Source of the DNA: Chloroflexota bacterium
GTDB taxonomy: Bacteria > Chloroflexota > Dehalococcoidia > UBA3495
NCBI GenBank assembly: GCA_022563275.1
Contig: JADFNR010000005.1
Span: 1-52,907, forward strand
Length of the DNA stretch: 52,907 bases
Direction of reading: 5' to 3'
Below are positions 25,433-35,137 of this stretch, piece by piece (within the stretch, counting starts at the first letter, position 1; every line of letters starts with the position of its first letter). The translations under genes were made by a program, and so were the position numbers. The notes beneath the pieces are model-generated. The model did not search any database. It was not told the DNA's origin and worked only from the letters and a program-made list of their open reading frames with translations.

Positions 25433-27691
25433 ATGGATATCATCGGGGTCTCCGTACCCAGGATCGACGCTATCGACAAGGTCACCGGCCGCGCTGCTTA
25501 CGTGGGCGACCTGGAAGTATCCGGCATGCTCCACGGCAAGATACTCCGCAGTCCGCTGCCCCACGCCGTGGTGCGGAGCATAGACGCCAGCGAGGCCCTG
25601 AAGCTGCCCGGCGTGGTGGCGGTGCTGACCCGGGACGACCTGGAAGGGCTGGACCCATATTACGGCGCGGTGGTGCGGGACCGGCCGTTCATCGCCACGG
25701 ACAAAGTACGCTACCAGGGAGAGCCGGTGGCCGCCGTGGCCGCCGTGGACCTGGCCACCGCCGAAGAAGCCATGGAGCTGATCCAGGTGGAGTACGATGA
25801 GCTGCCGGTGGTCTCCGATACGGTGGAGGCCCTTTCCGGCGCCGGCGCAATTGTCCACGAAACCAACCTGTGCAACCAGAGCGGCTACGAGTGGGGAGAC
25901 GTAGAAGCCGCCTTCGCCAAGGCCGACCACATATTCGAGGACACCTTCACTTTCCCCATGGTCTACCACTATTCCATGGAGCCCCACGCCGTCATCGCCG
26001 ACTATTCCAACCAGGGAATCACCGTCTGGTCCACGGCCCAACACCCCTTCCTGGTTCGGGAAGACCTGGCCCGGATGTTCGGTTTTCAGTTGCATCAGGT
26101 GCGGGTGGTCGTCCCCTACCTGGGAGGCGGGTTCGGCAGCAAGTCCTACACCAAACTGGAGCCCTTGGTGGTGGCCTTGAGCAAGGTCGCCGGGCGTCCC
26201 GTCCGCATCGCTCTCACCGTTGAAGAAGCATTCAAGACCATCCGCCGGCACGCAGCCCGGTGCACGGTCAAGACGGGAGTGATGGACGACGGTGAATTCG
26301 TGGCCCGGGAGTGTGTGATCCATCTGGACACCGGCGCCTACGCCGACAACGGCCCCATGGTGGCGGACCGGGCCGCCGAGCGGATCATGGGGGCGTACCG
26401 ATGGGCCAACGTAAAGATCACTTCCTACGCGGTCTACACCAACAGCACGCCGGCCGGTTCCTTCCGGTCCATCGGCGCTCCCCAGGCCGCTTGGGCCAGC
26501 GAGTCTCAAGTGGACATCATCGCCCATGCCTTGGGCTTGGACCCATTGGAGATACGATTGAAGAACCTGGTGGCCAAGGGCGAGGAGTTCCGGCCGGGAA
26601 GACGCCCGCTGGACGCCGACCCTGCAACAGGGCTGCGCCTGGCCGCCCAAGCAATCGGCATGAGTTTGGACAAAGAACCGGAAGAGTTGGAGTCGGCGCT
26701 GCCCATCAAGACCGGCCGAGGTCTGGGTTGCAACCTATCGGGGGTGGGCTCGTCGCCAACGTCCACCTCCATCGTCCGGCTGCACGTGGACGGCACGCTC
26801 ACGGTCTTCGCTGGGACCACCGAGATCGGGCAGGGCTCCCAAGGCGTGTTGGCCCAGGTGGCGGCCCAGGAACTGCAGGTGCCCATGGAGCAGATAGCCG
26901 TGGTCTCTTCTGACACCGGTGTGGTGCCCTATGACCGGTCCACCGGTTCCAGCCGCTCCACCACCATGATGGGACTGGCGGTGCAGGGCGCGGCCAAAGA
27001 GGTGAAGGAGCAGTTGCTGGAGCTGGCCGCTTTGCACTTTGAATGTTCCTCGGAAGAATTGTCGGTGATCGACGGGCTGGTGATGCGAGGCAGCGATTCG
27101 GTCACTTACGGCGCTCTCATTGAAGAGGAGTTCGGCATGCATGCGGGCGAACTGCTGGGGCGGGGGTACGTTACTCCCCGCCGGGACAACGGCAGACTGC
27201 GCCAGGCGCCCGCTTTCTGGGAAGTGGGCATCGCCGCCGCCCAGATAGAGGTGGATACGGAAACCGGCGCGATCCGCATACCTCACTACGTCTCGGTGGC
27301 CGACGTGGGAGTTGCGATCAATCCCCAGCAATGTGAGGGCCAGGACGAAGGCGCTTGCATGCAGGGACTGGGCCACACCCTGTTCGAAGAGATGCTCTAC
27401 GAAGACGGCCAGTTGCTCAATCCCAACCTGGTGGACTACAAGGTGCCCACTTTCGCCGATCTGCCGGGCGACTTGGAATCTATCATGATCGAGAACCACG
27501 ATGGGCCCGGCCCCTTCGGCGCCAAGGGCTTAGGCGAAGGGGGTATCGTATCGGCCGCACCCTCAGTGGCCAACGCCCTCTTTCAGGCCACCGGCGTGAG
27601 GATCAAGGACCTGCCCTTGACCCCGGAGCGGGTCTGGCGTGCGCTGAGAGACGCCGGGGCATCATCCGGCGGCCAAAGCGGCAACGAGTGA
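25433..27691 (+). CDS. Molybdenum hydroxylase large (Mo-cofactor) subunit with full operon
   Basis: A 752-residue CoxL/XDH-family catalytic subunit. Seen: IDAIDKVTGRAAYVGDLEV at the start, PYLGGGFGSKSYTKLEPLV (Mo-cofactor domain), TPAGSFRSIGAPQAAWASES as the active-site loop, GTTEIGQGSQGVLAQVAA and GAKGLGEGGIVSAAP with the catalytic Glu. The loop has GSFRSIG, not the CO-oxidising AYxCSFR, so the substrate is probably an aromatic, N-heterocycle or aldehyde; this is inference. The gene is the third in the operon and its stop overlaps the GTG of the next gene. It is the only one of the three large subunits here with its own partners. Confidence 0.93.
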   Translation: MDIIGVSVPRIDAIDKVTGRAAYVGDLEVSGMLHGKILRSPLPHAVVRSIDASEALKLPGVVAVLTRDDLEGLDPYYGAVVRDRPFIATDKVRYQGEPVAAVAAVDLATAEEAMELIQVEYDELPVVSDTVEALSGAGAIVHETNLCNQSGYEWGDVEAAFAKADHIFEDTFTFPMVYHYSMEPHAVIADYSNQGITVWSTAQHPFLVREDLARMFGFQLHQVRVVVPYLGGGFGSKSYTKLEPLVVALSKVAGRPVRIALTVEEAFKTIRRHAARCTVKTGVMDDGEFVARECVIHLDTGAYADNGPMVADRAAERIMGAYRWANVKITSYAVYTNSTPAGSFRSIGAPQAAWASESQVDIIAHALGLDPLEIRLKNLVAKGEEFRPGRRPLDADPATGLRLAAQAIGMSLDKEPEELESALPIKTGRGLGCNLSGVGSSPTSTSIVRLHVDGTLTVFAGTTEIGQGSQGVLAQVAAQELQVPMEQIAVVSSDTGVVPYDRSTGSSRSTTMMGLAVQGAAKEVKEQLLELAALHFECSSEELSVIDGLVMRGSDSVTYGALIEEEFGMHAGELLGRGYVTPRRDNGRLRQAPAFWEVGIAAAQIEVDTETGAIRIPHYVSVADVGVAINPQQCEGQDEGACMQGLGHTLFEEMLYEDGQLLNPNLVDYKVPTFADLPGDLESIMIENHDGPGPFGAKGLGEGGIVSAAPSVANALFQATGVRIKDLPLTPERVWRALRDAGASSGGQSGNE

Positions 27692-28143
27692 AGATCTCCG
27701 ACAGTCTAGAAGTTGAATTCCCCATCCAGCAGGTGTGGGACCTGCTGGAGGACCCGAGGCGTTCCATGGGGGCCATGCCTGGTGTCCAGTCCGTCGAGGT
27801 CCGCGACGAGACCACTTTTGATCTCACTGTGGCACAGCGGGTGGGCCCGTTCAGAGTCCAGTTTCAGGTGACCATGAGCCTGAGCGAAGTGACGCCGCCG
27901 ACACGCTTGGTGGCCACCGGTCAAGGGAAAGAGTCCGCGGGGACGTTGTTGCGGATACCCTTGGCCGTTTTGGAGTTGGAAGCCTTGGGCGAGAACCGGA
28001 CCCGGTTGTCCTACGAGATAGAGTTCAGTCTCATGGGCAAATTGGGTACATTGGGCTATCCCATGATCAAGCACAAAGCCGGGGAGATGTCCAAGACATT
28101 CGCCGAAAACCTGCGAAAGGAACTGGCCAGCGGGGCTTCCTGA
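27688..28143 (+). CDS. CoxG-like SRPBCC-domain protein
   Basis: A 151-residue START/SRPBCC-fold protein of the CoxG group, which accompanies molybdenum hydroxylases and in some bacteria recruits the enzyme to the membrane. Family features are SLEVEFPIQQVWDLLEDP near the start, AMPGVQSVEV, and a C-terminal helix ending EMSKTFAENLRKEL. The GTG start overlaps the TGA of the large subunit by four bases (GTGA at 27688-27691), showing translational coupling. It is the last gene of the operon and converges on the hybrid kinase gene with a 29-bp gap. Confidence 0.9.
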   Translation: MKISDSLEVEFPIQQVWDLLEDPRRSMGAMPGVQSVEVRDETTFDLTVAQRVGPFRVQFQVTMSLSEVTPPTRLVATGQGKESAGTLLRIPLAVLELEALGENRTRLSYEIEFSLMGKLGTLGYPMIKHKAGEMSKTFAENLRKELASGAS

Positions 28144-28172
28144 GTTGCTGAATCGACCACCCGCCCGGAAGG

Positions 28173-31100
28173 TTAAAGCAGGCTGCGAACAGCTTCGATC
28201 GTAAACGGTTTGCTTAATACCGGACAAGGAGTCGAATCTAGGAATTTTCTCGTATCGCTGTTCGCCGTATCCCCGGTTATGAAAACAATTTTCCTCGCCA
28301 GGTCCGGGGAGAATTCGGATACAAGTTGGTGCAGTTCTTGGCCATCTATCCCGGGCATCCGTAGGTCCAAGAAAATCACGTCGAACTGGTTTTCCTGGAT
28401 CAATTTCCAGGCGCTTTCACCGTCGGGCGCCAAGGCTACATCATGACCGTCGGCCGACAATGCCCGGAGCAGGATATCCCTAACTTCGGGCTCGTCGTCA
28501 ACCACGAGGATGCGCCGGCCGGGAACCTGGCCGCCACCGTTGATGGTTGGGTTGGCCCGCACGGGCGTTGCCTCTGGCAGGACCGGTAGCTCGATGTGGA
28601 ATGTGGAGCCTTCTCCTGGAGAGCTCTCAGCCCACATCTTACCTCCATGGTCACGGACTATACCGTAACAGATACTCAGTCCCAAACCGGTCCCCTGCCC
28701 AACTTCCTTGGTAGTAAAGAATGGGTCGAAAATGCTGCCGAAATTTTCCGGTGGGATTCCCAGACCATCGTCGGATACGCTGATGCGTATCGTGTCTTCG
28801 GTCTGACTGGTGGTGATCGTGATCTCCCCTCGCCCGTGGCGGGCTTTGATGGCCTGCTCGGCGTTGGTCAATACGTTGAGCATCACCTGAGTTATTTGAT
28901 GTTCATCCACCATGGTGGGCAATTCGCGCTGGGAATGTTGAGTGGTTACCCGGATGTTCCCGAAAATGAAATCGTGTTGTTTCAACTCCAATGCCCGGTC
29001 AACGACGGACACTACGTTCAGATACCGTTTTTCCGGCTCAGACTTTCTGGCGAAGGAGAGCAGGTTTTGGACCACTCTGGCGGCCCGCTGCGCCGCGTCT
29101 TGAATCTTCCGGGCATCCTCGGTGACCTGCGCCGGCCAACCGTCCATCTGAAGCAACTCGGATAACCCATGTATCGTGGCCAGCGGGTTATTGATCTCGT
29201 GGGCCATACCGGAGGCCAGTTCCCCCACGGAGGCCAAGCGGAACTGTTCTTGCAATCGTTCCTGCTGGTGCCTCTGCTCGGTTATATCACTGATCACGAG
29301 GAGGGCTTCGTCCTCAGTGGACTTGTCACCGTCCAAGAGCAGCGGGACCGCGAAAACCGAACACCACCGCGCGTCTCCGCCATCACCTGGGTACTTCATT
29401 TCCCTGTGTCCTTCACCTGACGGGGACGATAGGGACTCACGGATGCATTCTTCCAGTCCAACCCAATCAAGAACCTCGGAGAGCGGTTGCCCCTCGATCT
29501 TTTTATCGTCCAATCTGAATACCGCGCGAAATGAGCTGTTGACCGTCACCACCTCCCGGTTGCTCCCCCGTAAGACCGCCAAGGCCGACGGGTTGCTGTC
29601 GAGGATACGATTAGTGAATTCGTTAAGGCGTTGAATCTCCTGCGCCCGGTCATTTGCCTCGCGGTAAAGCCTGGCGTTTTCGATGGCCGGGGCGATCTGG
29701 CCGGCCAGGCGCTCCAAGATGGCTAGCTCCCGCGGCCCGAAAGCGTCCGATTCGCGGCTCATCAACGCGATGGCGCCGATGACCTCGTCGTTGGCAACCA
29801 AAGGCGCTAGCAGGTGAGAGCGCAGGCCTGCCTTTAAAAGATGCGAGTGTACGGGAGAATCCGGTAGTGGCGCTAATTCCTCCAAAACGACCCAGTCCCC
29901 CGTGGCCAGCGACTCCTGGATAAACGAGCCCTCCAAGGGCATCTTCTTCCCGGTTTGGAGGGAAGGAACATCCAGTCCCCAGGTGTTTCTTATCGTGTAG
30001 CTGTTTGATTGGAGGTCCACTTCGACCAAGGTTGCGCGGTCAAAGTCCACCAGCTTCTTGATTTCCAGAGCGAACTGGTCATATATGTGGTCTATGTCCA
30101 GGGTCGATGTCATGATCTTGGCGACTTCATCAACCACCGCCATCTCAACTTCGCGGGCCTCCACCTGTTCCCGAAGGGTGGCATTCTCAATCAAAGCGCC
30201 CAAGCCCTCCCCGATAGCCGTCAACAATCGCACTCGGTCAGGCGTGAAGTGGCCTAGTTCGTTGGAATCCACCGTCACAACAGCGGCGGGTTTGGGGCCG
30301 CTTCCGATGGGCAGGAATACAACTGACCGGTCTCCGTCTTGAGCGAAGCAAGGCAGGGCTTTGGGGTCGTTTTTATAATCATGAACGACCAAAGGTTCGC
30401 CCAGTTGATACGCCTCAAAGACAAGGCTGCCCTCTCCCAACCTCTCTGGCCGCGAAAATCCAGGGCCGTCGGGGGCGCCGGCCGAAGCGGTGAGGACCAG
30501 TTCCAGGCCCGTGGCGTCAGGCACTCTAAATTGGGCCGAGAAGCCCTCCGCCACTTGCACTAATTGCTCCAACAACCGGGTGACCTTCTCTGGGAATGAA
30601 CTGGTCTGCCCCAGGATTTCCGCAAGGTTGAGCAGACATTCCAACTGCGCGGTCCGGGAGACGGCGTCTTCGTAGAGGCGGGCGTTTTCCACCGCCGGAG
30701 CGATCTGGCTGGCCAAGCGCTCCAGGATGCGTTGGTCCCGGGGGCCGAAGGAATTTGGTCTATTGCTGGCCAGCGACATCGACCCTATTGGCCGATGGTT
30801 ATAGATCAGCGGAGTCATGATGGTAGAGCGAAGGCCCCTGTCGTTGAAAAACGCATCCGTGCTAAAGCCGGGCAGTTCCTTGAGATCGTCTTGGATGATT
30901 GTTTGACCTGTGGTTATCGCCTTTTCAGTTTGCGTTCCTGCTAGGGGCAAAGTCATCTGGGTCTCTGTTTCCACCGAGTCCGCCCACAGAAAATGCTTGG
31001 CGACGAAGCTGCCGGCCTCGCGGTCGATGACGTTGATGGTAGCAAGATCGAATTCCACGAGGGTTGTTAGCCCATCGGCGAACTTCGCGAATACCTGGCC

Positions 31101-32072
31101 GATGTCCAGAGTGGAGGTGATGATCTTGGCAACCTGGTCGATCAATTCAATCTCAGCTTCCCGGGCTTCGAGCAGGTCACCCAGTTGCGTTCCGCTCGCT
31201 TCTAAAAATCCCTCCAGTTCGCTTCGGTAAGTGTCATCCGAGATGTGAGCCAAAGTGACGCGCCCATCCATCGTATCGATGGAGCTAAGGCCGATGGCAA
31301 CTGGAAATTCGCTTCCATCTTTGCGCTGGCCTATCAATCGTAGTCCCTCATCCATGGGGCGTGAGGCAGGATTCGTGAAGAACCCTGCGCCATGAGAGGT
31401 GCCGGTATCCGTCAACGATCCTGGTAAGAGAGTCTCTACAGAGTTTCCGATCAGCTCCCCGCGTTCGTAACCGAACAAGGTTTCTAGATGGCGATTGGTT
31501 TGAATTATGACGCCGTCGCCGTCCACCACGACGATACCCAATGGCGCGTCTTCCAGAAGGGCATTGTTTCTCCGGCTACTTTCTTGGACCTTCGCCTTTC
31601 CTATCATCATCCCGACAACCGCGCCGATGGCGGACAAAACCCGGACGGTATCCTCTGGGTAATGGCCTTTGGACCTTGACCCAAATCCCAAAGTTCCAAA
31701 AATCTCCCCATCGATCTGCACCGGGAGGCTCAATGCGGAATTAACCTCGGCCAGAAATCCTGGGGGCCGTGGTTCTAAGACCGAATAATCATTTTCTACC
31801 GCTGGAGAACCTAGAGGGATCGATTTGGCCGACAGATAGGCATCAGAGGGCAGGCGAATCTGGAGATCTTCGGGCGGGACCAGGCGGTTGTAGGAAGCGA
31901 CAAGGCGTAACGTGGAGGTCTCCGGGTCCAGTTCGCGTAGCGTGACCAATTCGGAGCCCGTAAATTCGGCGAGCACCGCCAAGACCAACGCACATTTTTC
32001 GACGAAAGGCGACGGTCCGGTTAAAATCTCGGTGATTTCAACCAAGGTTTCTAATTGCTGGGAAGTGGACAT
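28173..32072 (-). CDS. Hybrid sensor histidine kinase, GAF-PAS-GAF-GAF-GAF-PAS-HisKA-HATPase-REC
   Basis: A 1299-residue soluble sensor kinase with no membrane segment. Approximate order: GAF 1-165, PAS 168-285, GAF 300-468, GAF 480-635, GAF 645-803, PAS 815-932, HisKA 940-1010, HATPase 1050-1165, receiver 1187-1299. The phospho-accepting His is His958 (SGMAHEINNPLATIHG). The ATP-binding domain has the N-box NVLTNAEQAI and G-boxes DDGLGIPPEN and GTGLGLSICYG. The receiver is orthodox with Asp1236 (IFLDLRMP) and Lys1288 (LSKPF). The H-box resembles NtrB/PAS kinases. Ligands are unknown. The product may signal to the single-domain receiver at 9.7 kb or to a regulator outside the window. GGGGAA is near the ATG. 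Confidence 0.93.
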   Translation of the reverse strand: MSTSQQLETLVEITEILTGPSPFVEKCALVLAVLAEFTGSELVTLRELDPETSTLRLVASYNRLVPPEDLQIRLPSDAYLSAKSIPLGSPAVENDYSVLEPRPPGFLAEVNSALSLPVQIDGEIFGTLGFGSRSKGHYPEDTVRVLSAIGAVVGMMIGKAKVQESSRRNNALLEDAPLGIVVVDGDGVIIQTNRHLETLFGYERGELIGNSVETLLPGSLTDTGTSHGAGFFTNPASRPMDEGLRLIGQRKDGSEFPVAIGLSSIDTMDGRVTLAHISDDTYRSELEGFLEASGTQLGDLLEAREAEIELIDQVAKIITSTLDIGQVFAKFADGLTTLVEFDLATINVIDREAGSFVAKHFLWADSVETETQMTLPLAGTQTEKAITTGQTIIQDDLKELPGFSTDAFFNDRGLRSTIMTPLIYNHRPIGSMSLASNRPNSFGPRDQRILERLASQIAPAVENARLYEDAVSRTAQLECLLNLAEILGQTSSFPEKVTRLLEQLVQVAEGFSAQFRVPDATGLELVLTASAGAPDGPGFSRPERLGEGSLVFEAYQLGEPLVVHDYKNDPKALPCFAQDGDRSVVFLPIGSGPKPAAVVTVDSNELGHFTPDRVRLLTAIGEGLGALIENATLREQVEAREVEMAVVDEVAKIMTSTLDIDHIYDQFALEIKKLVDFDRATLVEVDLQSNSYTIRNTWGLDVPSLQTGKKMPLEGSFIQESLATGDWVVLEELAPLPDSPVHSHLLKAGLRSHLLAPLVANDEVIGAIALMSRESDAFGPRELAILERLAGQIAPAIENARLYREANDRAQEIQRLNEFTNRILDSNPSALAVLRGSNREVVTVNSSFRAVFRLDDKKIEGQPLSEVLDWVGLEECIRESLSSPSGEGHREMKYPGDGGDARWCSVFAVPLLLDGDKSTEDEALLVISDITEQRHQQERLQEQFRLASVGELASGMAHEINNPLATIHGLSELLQMDGWPAQVTEDARKIQDAAQRAARVVQNLLSFARKSEPEKRYLNVVSVVDRALELKQHDFIFGNIRVTTQHSQRELPTMVDEHQITQVMLNVLTNAEQAIKARHGRGEITITTSQTEDTIRISVSDDGLGIPPENFGSIFDPFFTTKEVGQGTGLGLSICYGIVRDHGGKMWAESSPGEGSTFHIELPVLPEATPVRANPTINGGGQVPGRRILVVDDEPEVRDILLRALSADGHDVALAPDGESAWKLIQENQFDVIFLDLRMPGIDGQELHQLVSEFSPDLARKIVFITGDTANSDTRKFLDSTPCPVLSKPFTIEAVRSLL

Positions 32073-32468
32073 TTCGATGTTTCCCCGGAGTCTGGGATTA
32101 CTCTCGGGGCCGGTGTTCTAAATTATGGCGCTAGATCAATGCACGCCGCGCCACGATCCTTTCGATGTTACAACCCGTTGCGAGGATTCGCAAATGTTCT
32201 GCCGAATTTTGTAACGAAATTCACACAGGTAGATTTAGAACCCCCGACTTGTAATATGGTTTTTGGGGGTGAATATCATTCTAAAAATGATCGATACGGC
32301 CTCGATATGCTCTCGGAATACTGTGCATCACTGCCTCCGGCGGCTCGAAGCGAAAAAAAGGAATGTCTTAAGCCGCGCCCTAAACAGCGGACCCTTCGGC
32401 ATCGTCGTCCCAAACGACGCGCGCCACCCCCGCGCTACAACCCGATCACGTTCGTTGCACCGGAAGAA
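32073..32468. other. Gap upstream of the hybrid kinase gene
   Basis: About 400 bp between two minus-strand genes, presumably holding the kinase promoter. A small dyad CGTCGT-CCCAA-ACGACG lies near 32406. Frames in the region overlap neighbouring genes and show no homology. It is more AT-rich near 32180-32290 than its surroundings. Confidence 0.45.
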
Positions 32469-34790
32469 CTAGCAATCAACCACTTCACGATCTCGAATCG
32501 AGCGCCATATCGTTTCAGGCGTATATGGGGCATCGATGTGACGGATGCCTGTGCCGGATAGGGCATTCAATACCGCGTTCGCCACCGCTGCCGGAGAGGG
32601 AACGGTGGAGACCGAGCCGATACCTTTGGCGCCCAGCGGGTTCGTTGTTGAGACAGTGTCTATGGTGTCTAGTATCAGGTTAGGGATATCTATCGACCGG
32701 GGCATGGCGTAGTCCAGCAGGCTGCCGGACAGGAGTTGCCCTTCCTCGGTGTAAACGATGCGTTCGGTTAACGCCTGGCCTATCCCTTGGGCTATCCCTC
32801 CGTGGATCTGCCCTTCCACGATCATGGGATTGATGATCTGCCCACAGTCGTGCACTCCCACATAGCGCAGGATCTTCACCGCCAGCGTATCCCGGTTTAC
32901 CTCAACCACCACTGCATGCGCCCCAAAGGAGACCGGGCTTTGAGGAAGGGTGTACTCATAGTCGAAGTCCAGTCCAGGGGCGGTCCCCGGGGGAACGGAT
33001 TCCGGGTCATGGGCCATGGCGGCTAGTTTTGAAAAAGAGATTGTTTTATCTGGATCGCGGTGATTGAGCACTTGCCCGTCCCGGAAAATGATATCTTCGA
33101 TGGGGCAAGTCATCAGGTTAGATGCGATGAACGCTAACTTCTGGCGTGCTTCCTGAAGCGCCAGGTGGACGGCTGAGCCGCCGATGATAAGGCCTCTGCT
33201 GGCGCTGGTGCCGATTCCATGGGGATATATGGAACTATCACTGTGAAGCACCCGCACCTGCCCCGGGTCCACCCCCAGAGTATCAGCCGCGATCTGCGCA
33301 AAGGATGTCTCGGTTCCTTGGCCGTGGGGAGACACACCGGTGTAAACATCAACGTGGCCGGACGGATCGATCTTCACCCGCGCGCTTTCTTTCCGATGTT
33401 CTCCCGAAGCCCCCGAAGACTTAATAAAAGTCGCCAGTCCAACACCCAAGAATGGTTCGTCTGGTTTTCTTTGCCGCGCCTTTTCTTGCCAGCTAGAGTA
33501 TTCGACCAGGTCCAGGGCGCGTTCCATAGCTTGGGTATAATCGCCCGAATCGTAAATCACGCCGGTGCAAGTTTTGTAAGGGAAGGCGTCGGAGGGGATG
33601 AAATTCCTGCGCCTCACCTCTGCCGGGTCCAGTTCCAGGTCATTCGCGATCAAGTCTAGCGTCCGCTCCATGCAGAATGCTGCTTCTGGGCTTCCGGTGC
33701 CCCGGTAGGCGCCGGTGGGTGTTTTGTTCGTTATAACTCCCAATAGCTGCGCCCTCACGGCGGGGATCTTGTAAGGCCCAGTTATCCGGTTGGCGGCATT
33801 GAATAGAGGAAATGGGGTAGTCAGATAGAAATACGCCCCAAGGTCCGCCAAGATACTGACCCGTATGCCCAGAAGCACGCCGTCACTACTGACGGCAGCC
33901 TCCACGTCCAAGCTCATGCCTCGGCCATGATAGGTGAGGAGATTTTCTTGGCGCTCTTCTATCCACTTAACTGGTTTCTGTAACCGCAGAGCTAGAAAAG
34001 GAATCAGGACGTCTTCGGGGAAAAGGCAATCCTTTATACCGAAGCTCCCTCCCACATCGGGCGCCACCACACGAATAGCTTCCTCTGGCCGGTTGAGGAG
34101 TCGAGCTAGATATCTCCTGACCTGGTTGGGGGCTTGGGTAGAGTCCCAAACAGTCAATAAATCTTCGTTGGGTTGATAGTCGGCGACAACCCCTCGCGTT
34201 TCCAGAGGAGACGGGGCGAGCCGCGGTATTTGGTACTTCTGACGGACCACATGGCTGGCCTGGGCAAAAGCCTGTTCGATGTCTCCACCCTCTTGGACTG
34301 ACCGCATCGCAACATTGGTTCCCAGATGTGGGTGTATCACCGGCGCATCTTCACTGCTGGCTTCATCAGGGTTTATCACCGGGGAAAGGATTTCATAGTC
34401 CACGGCCACCAATTCCGCCCCATCTCTGGCCAGGTAAGGGTCATTGGCCACCACCACAGCCACCGGCTGGCCTACGTAACATACTTTGCCGCGGGCCAAG
34501 ACAGGATGTTCCGGGGCATTGAATTCCTCGATAGCACGATCACCCATGGGCCTGATGGGTATGTCCGGCAACGTTCCAGCCACATCGGCACCGGTAAGCA
34601 CCTCCACTATCCCCGCTAGCTTGAGGGCCGCGGCAGCGTCTATCGACCGGATGCGGGCGTGGGCGTGGACGCTCCGTATTATCACGGCGTAAAGCATTTC
34701 CGGGAGTTTGACGTCATCGATGAACAAACCGTTACCGGTGATCAACTTAGCGTCTTCAAACCTTTTTACCGGCCGGCCTACGTAGCTCAA
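32469..34790 (-). CDS. Solitary molybdenum hydroxylase large subunit lacking the catalytic glutamate
   Basis: A 773-residue CoxL/XDH-family subunit. Domain order is complete: YVGRPVKRFEDAKLITGNG at the start, VAPDVGGSFGIKDCLFPED, TPTGAYRGTGSPEAAFCMER as active-site loop (AYRGTG, near the form II AYRGAGR) and GVSPHGQGTETSFAQIAADT. In the last motif the family has G-x-K-G-x-G-E; here GAKGIGSVSTVPSP has Ser726 (codon 32613-32615) where the active-site Glu should be. That Glu is the general base of xanthine dehydrogenase and is nearly invariant. The protein may be altered in reaction or act as a scaffold. No FAD or 2Fe-2S subunits adjoin it. The start is TTG at 34790 with AAGGAG upstream. Confidence 0.9.
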   Translation of the reverse strand: MSYVGRPVKRFEDAKLITGNGLFIDDVKLPEMLYAVIIRSVHAHARIRSIDAAAALKLAGIVEVLTGADVAGTLPDIPIRPMGDRAIEEFNAPEHPVLARGKVCYVGQPVAVVVANDPYLARDGAELVAVDYEILSPVINPDEASSEDAPVIHPHLGTNVAMRSVQEGGDIEQAFAQASHVVRQKYQIPRLAPSPLETRGVVADYQPNEDLLTVWDSTQAPNQVRRYLARLLNRPEEAIRVVAPDVGGSFGIKDCLFPEDVLIPFLALRLQKPVKWIEERQENLLTYHGRGMSLDVEAAVSSDGVLLGIRVSILADLGAYFYLTTPFPLFNAANRITGPYKIPAVRAQLLGVITNKTPTGAYRGTGSPEAAFCMERTLDLIANDLELDPAEVRRRNFIPSDAFPYKTCTGVIYDSGDYTQAMERALDLVEYSSWQEKARQRKPDEPFLGVGLATFIKSSGASGEHRKESARVKIDPSGHVDVYTGVSPHGQGTETSFAQIAADTLGVDPGQVRVLHSDSSIYPHGIGTSASRGLIIGGSAVHLALQEARQKLAFIASNLMTCPIEDIIFRDGQVLNHRDPDKTISFSKLAAMAHDPESVPPGTAPGLDFDYEYTLPQSPVSFGAHAVVVEVNRDTLAVKILRYVGVHDCGQIINPMIVEGQIHGGIAQGIGQALTERIVYTEEGQLLSGSLLDYAMPRSIDIPNLILDTIDTVSTTNPLGAKGIGSVSTVPSPAAVANAVLNALSGTGIRHIDAPYTPETIWRSIRDREVVDC

Positions 34791-35137
34791 CCCTGCTCTC
34801 CTTTTAGCTGAGTTCTCGTGTTGCCTGAGAGACTTCTTCAGAACAGGCCGATTCCCCGCCGGATTTCCGGAAGGGAATCACTTACGCCACGCCCCAAGGG
34901 ACTCGGCCTTGAGCGATTGGCGCCGCTCCCTTTTAACGCAGTGACCAAGATAAACCAATTGATCCTGGAGGCTCCTGAGGATAATACGGAGTTGGTCCCA
35001 CGGGCTGTCTATATCCAGATTCGATATTGGTCTTTCAAGTACCGGGGGGACGAGGCGACCGGCTGGTTCAGTCCACGGCCTGGTCTAAGAAAAGCGCCGG
35101 CGCCGCGCGGGTTGGCGTTAACTATACCGTGCTTCGG
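34791..35137. other. Gap upstream of the solitary Mo hydroxylase gene
   Basis: About 350 bp between the HAD gene stop and the Mo hydroxylase start, both minus strand. It contains nested hairpins, for example GATTCCC/GGGGAATC with an inner CCGG stem around 34850-34880 and GCCTG/CAGGC at 34823-34848. A structured leader is possible. No known riboswitch is matched. Confidence 0.4.

Noticed and set aside
24965..26650. 561-codon open frame on the minus strand opposite the Mo hydroxylase operon
   Set aside because: It lies wholly opposite the iron-sulphur and Mo subunit genes, whose protein sequences are clearly conserved. Its composition is that of a reverse-complement shadow in GC-rich DNA.
32055..32561. 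168-codon plus-strand frame across the gap between the hybrid kinase and the Mo hydroxylase
   Set aside because: It overlaps the kinase start and the Mo hydroxylase end, has no ribosome site and no recognisable domain.
34820..34850. CTCTCAGGC stretch on the minus strand before the Mo hydroxylase, recalling the glycine riboswitch
   Set aside because: The other conserved glycine-aptamer blocks (GGAGAG and GCCGAAGG) are absent; the match is explained by local hairpins.
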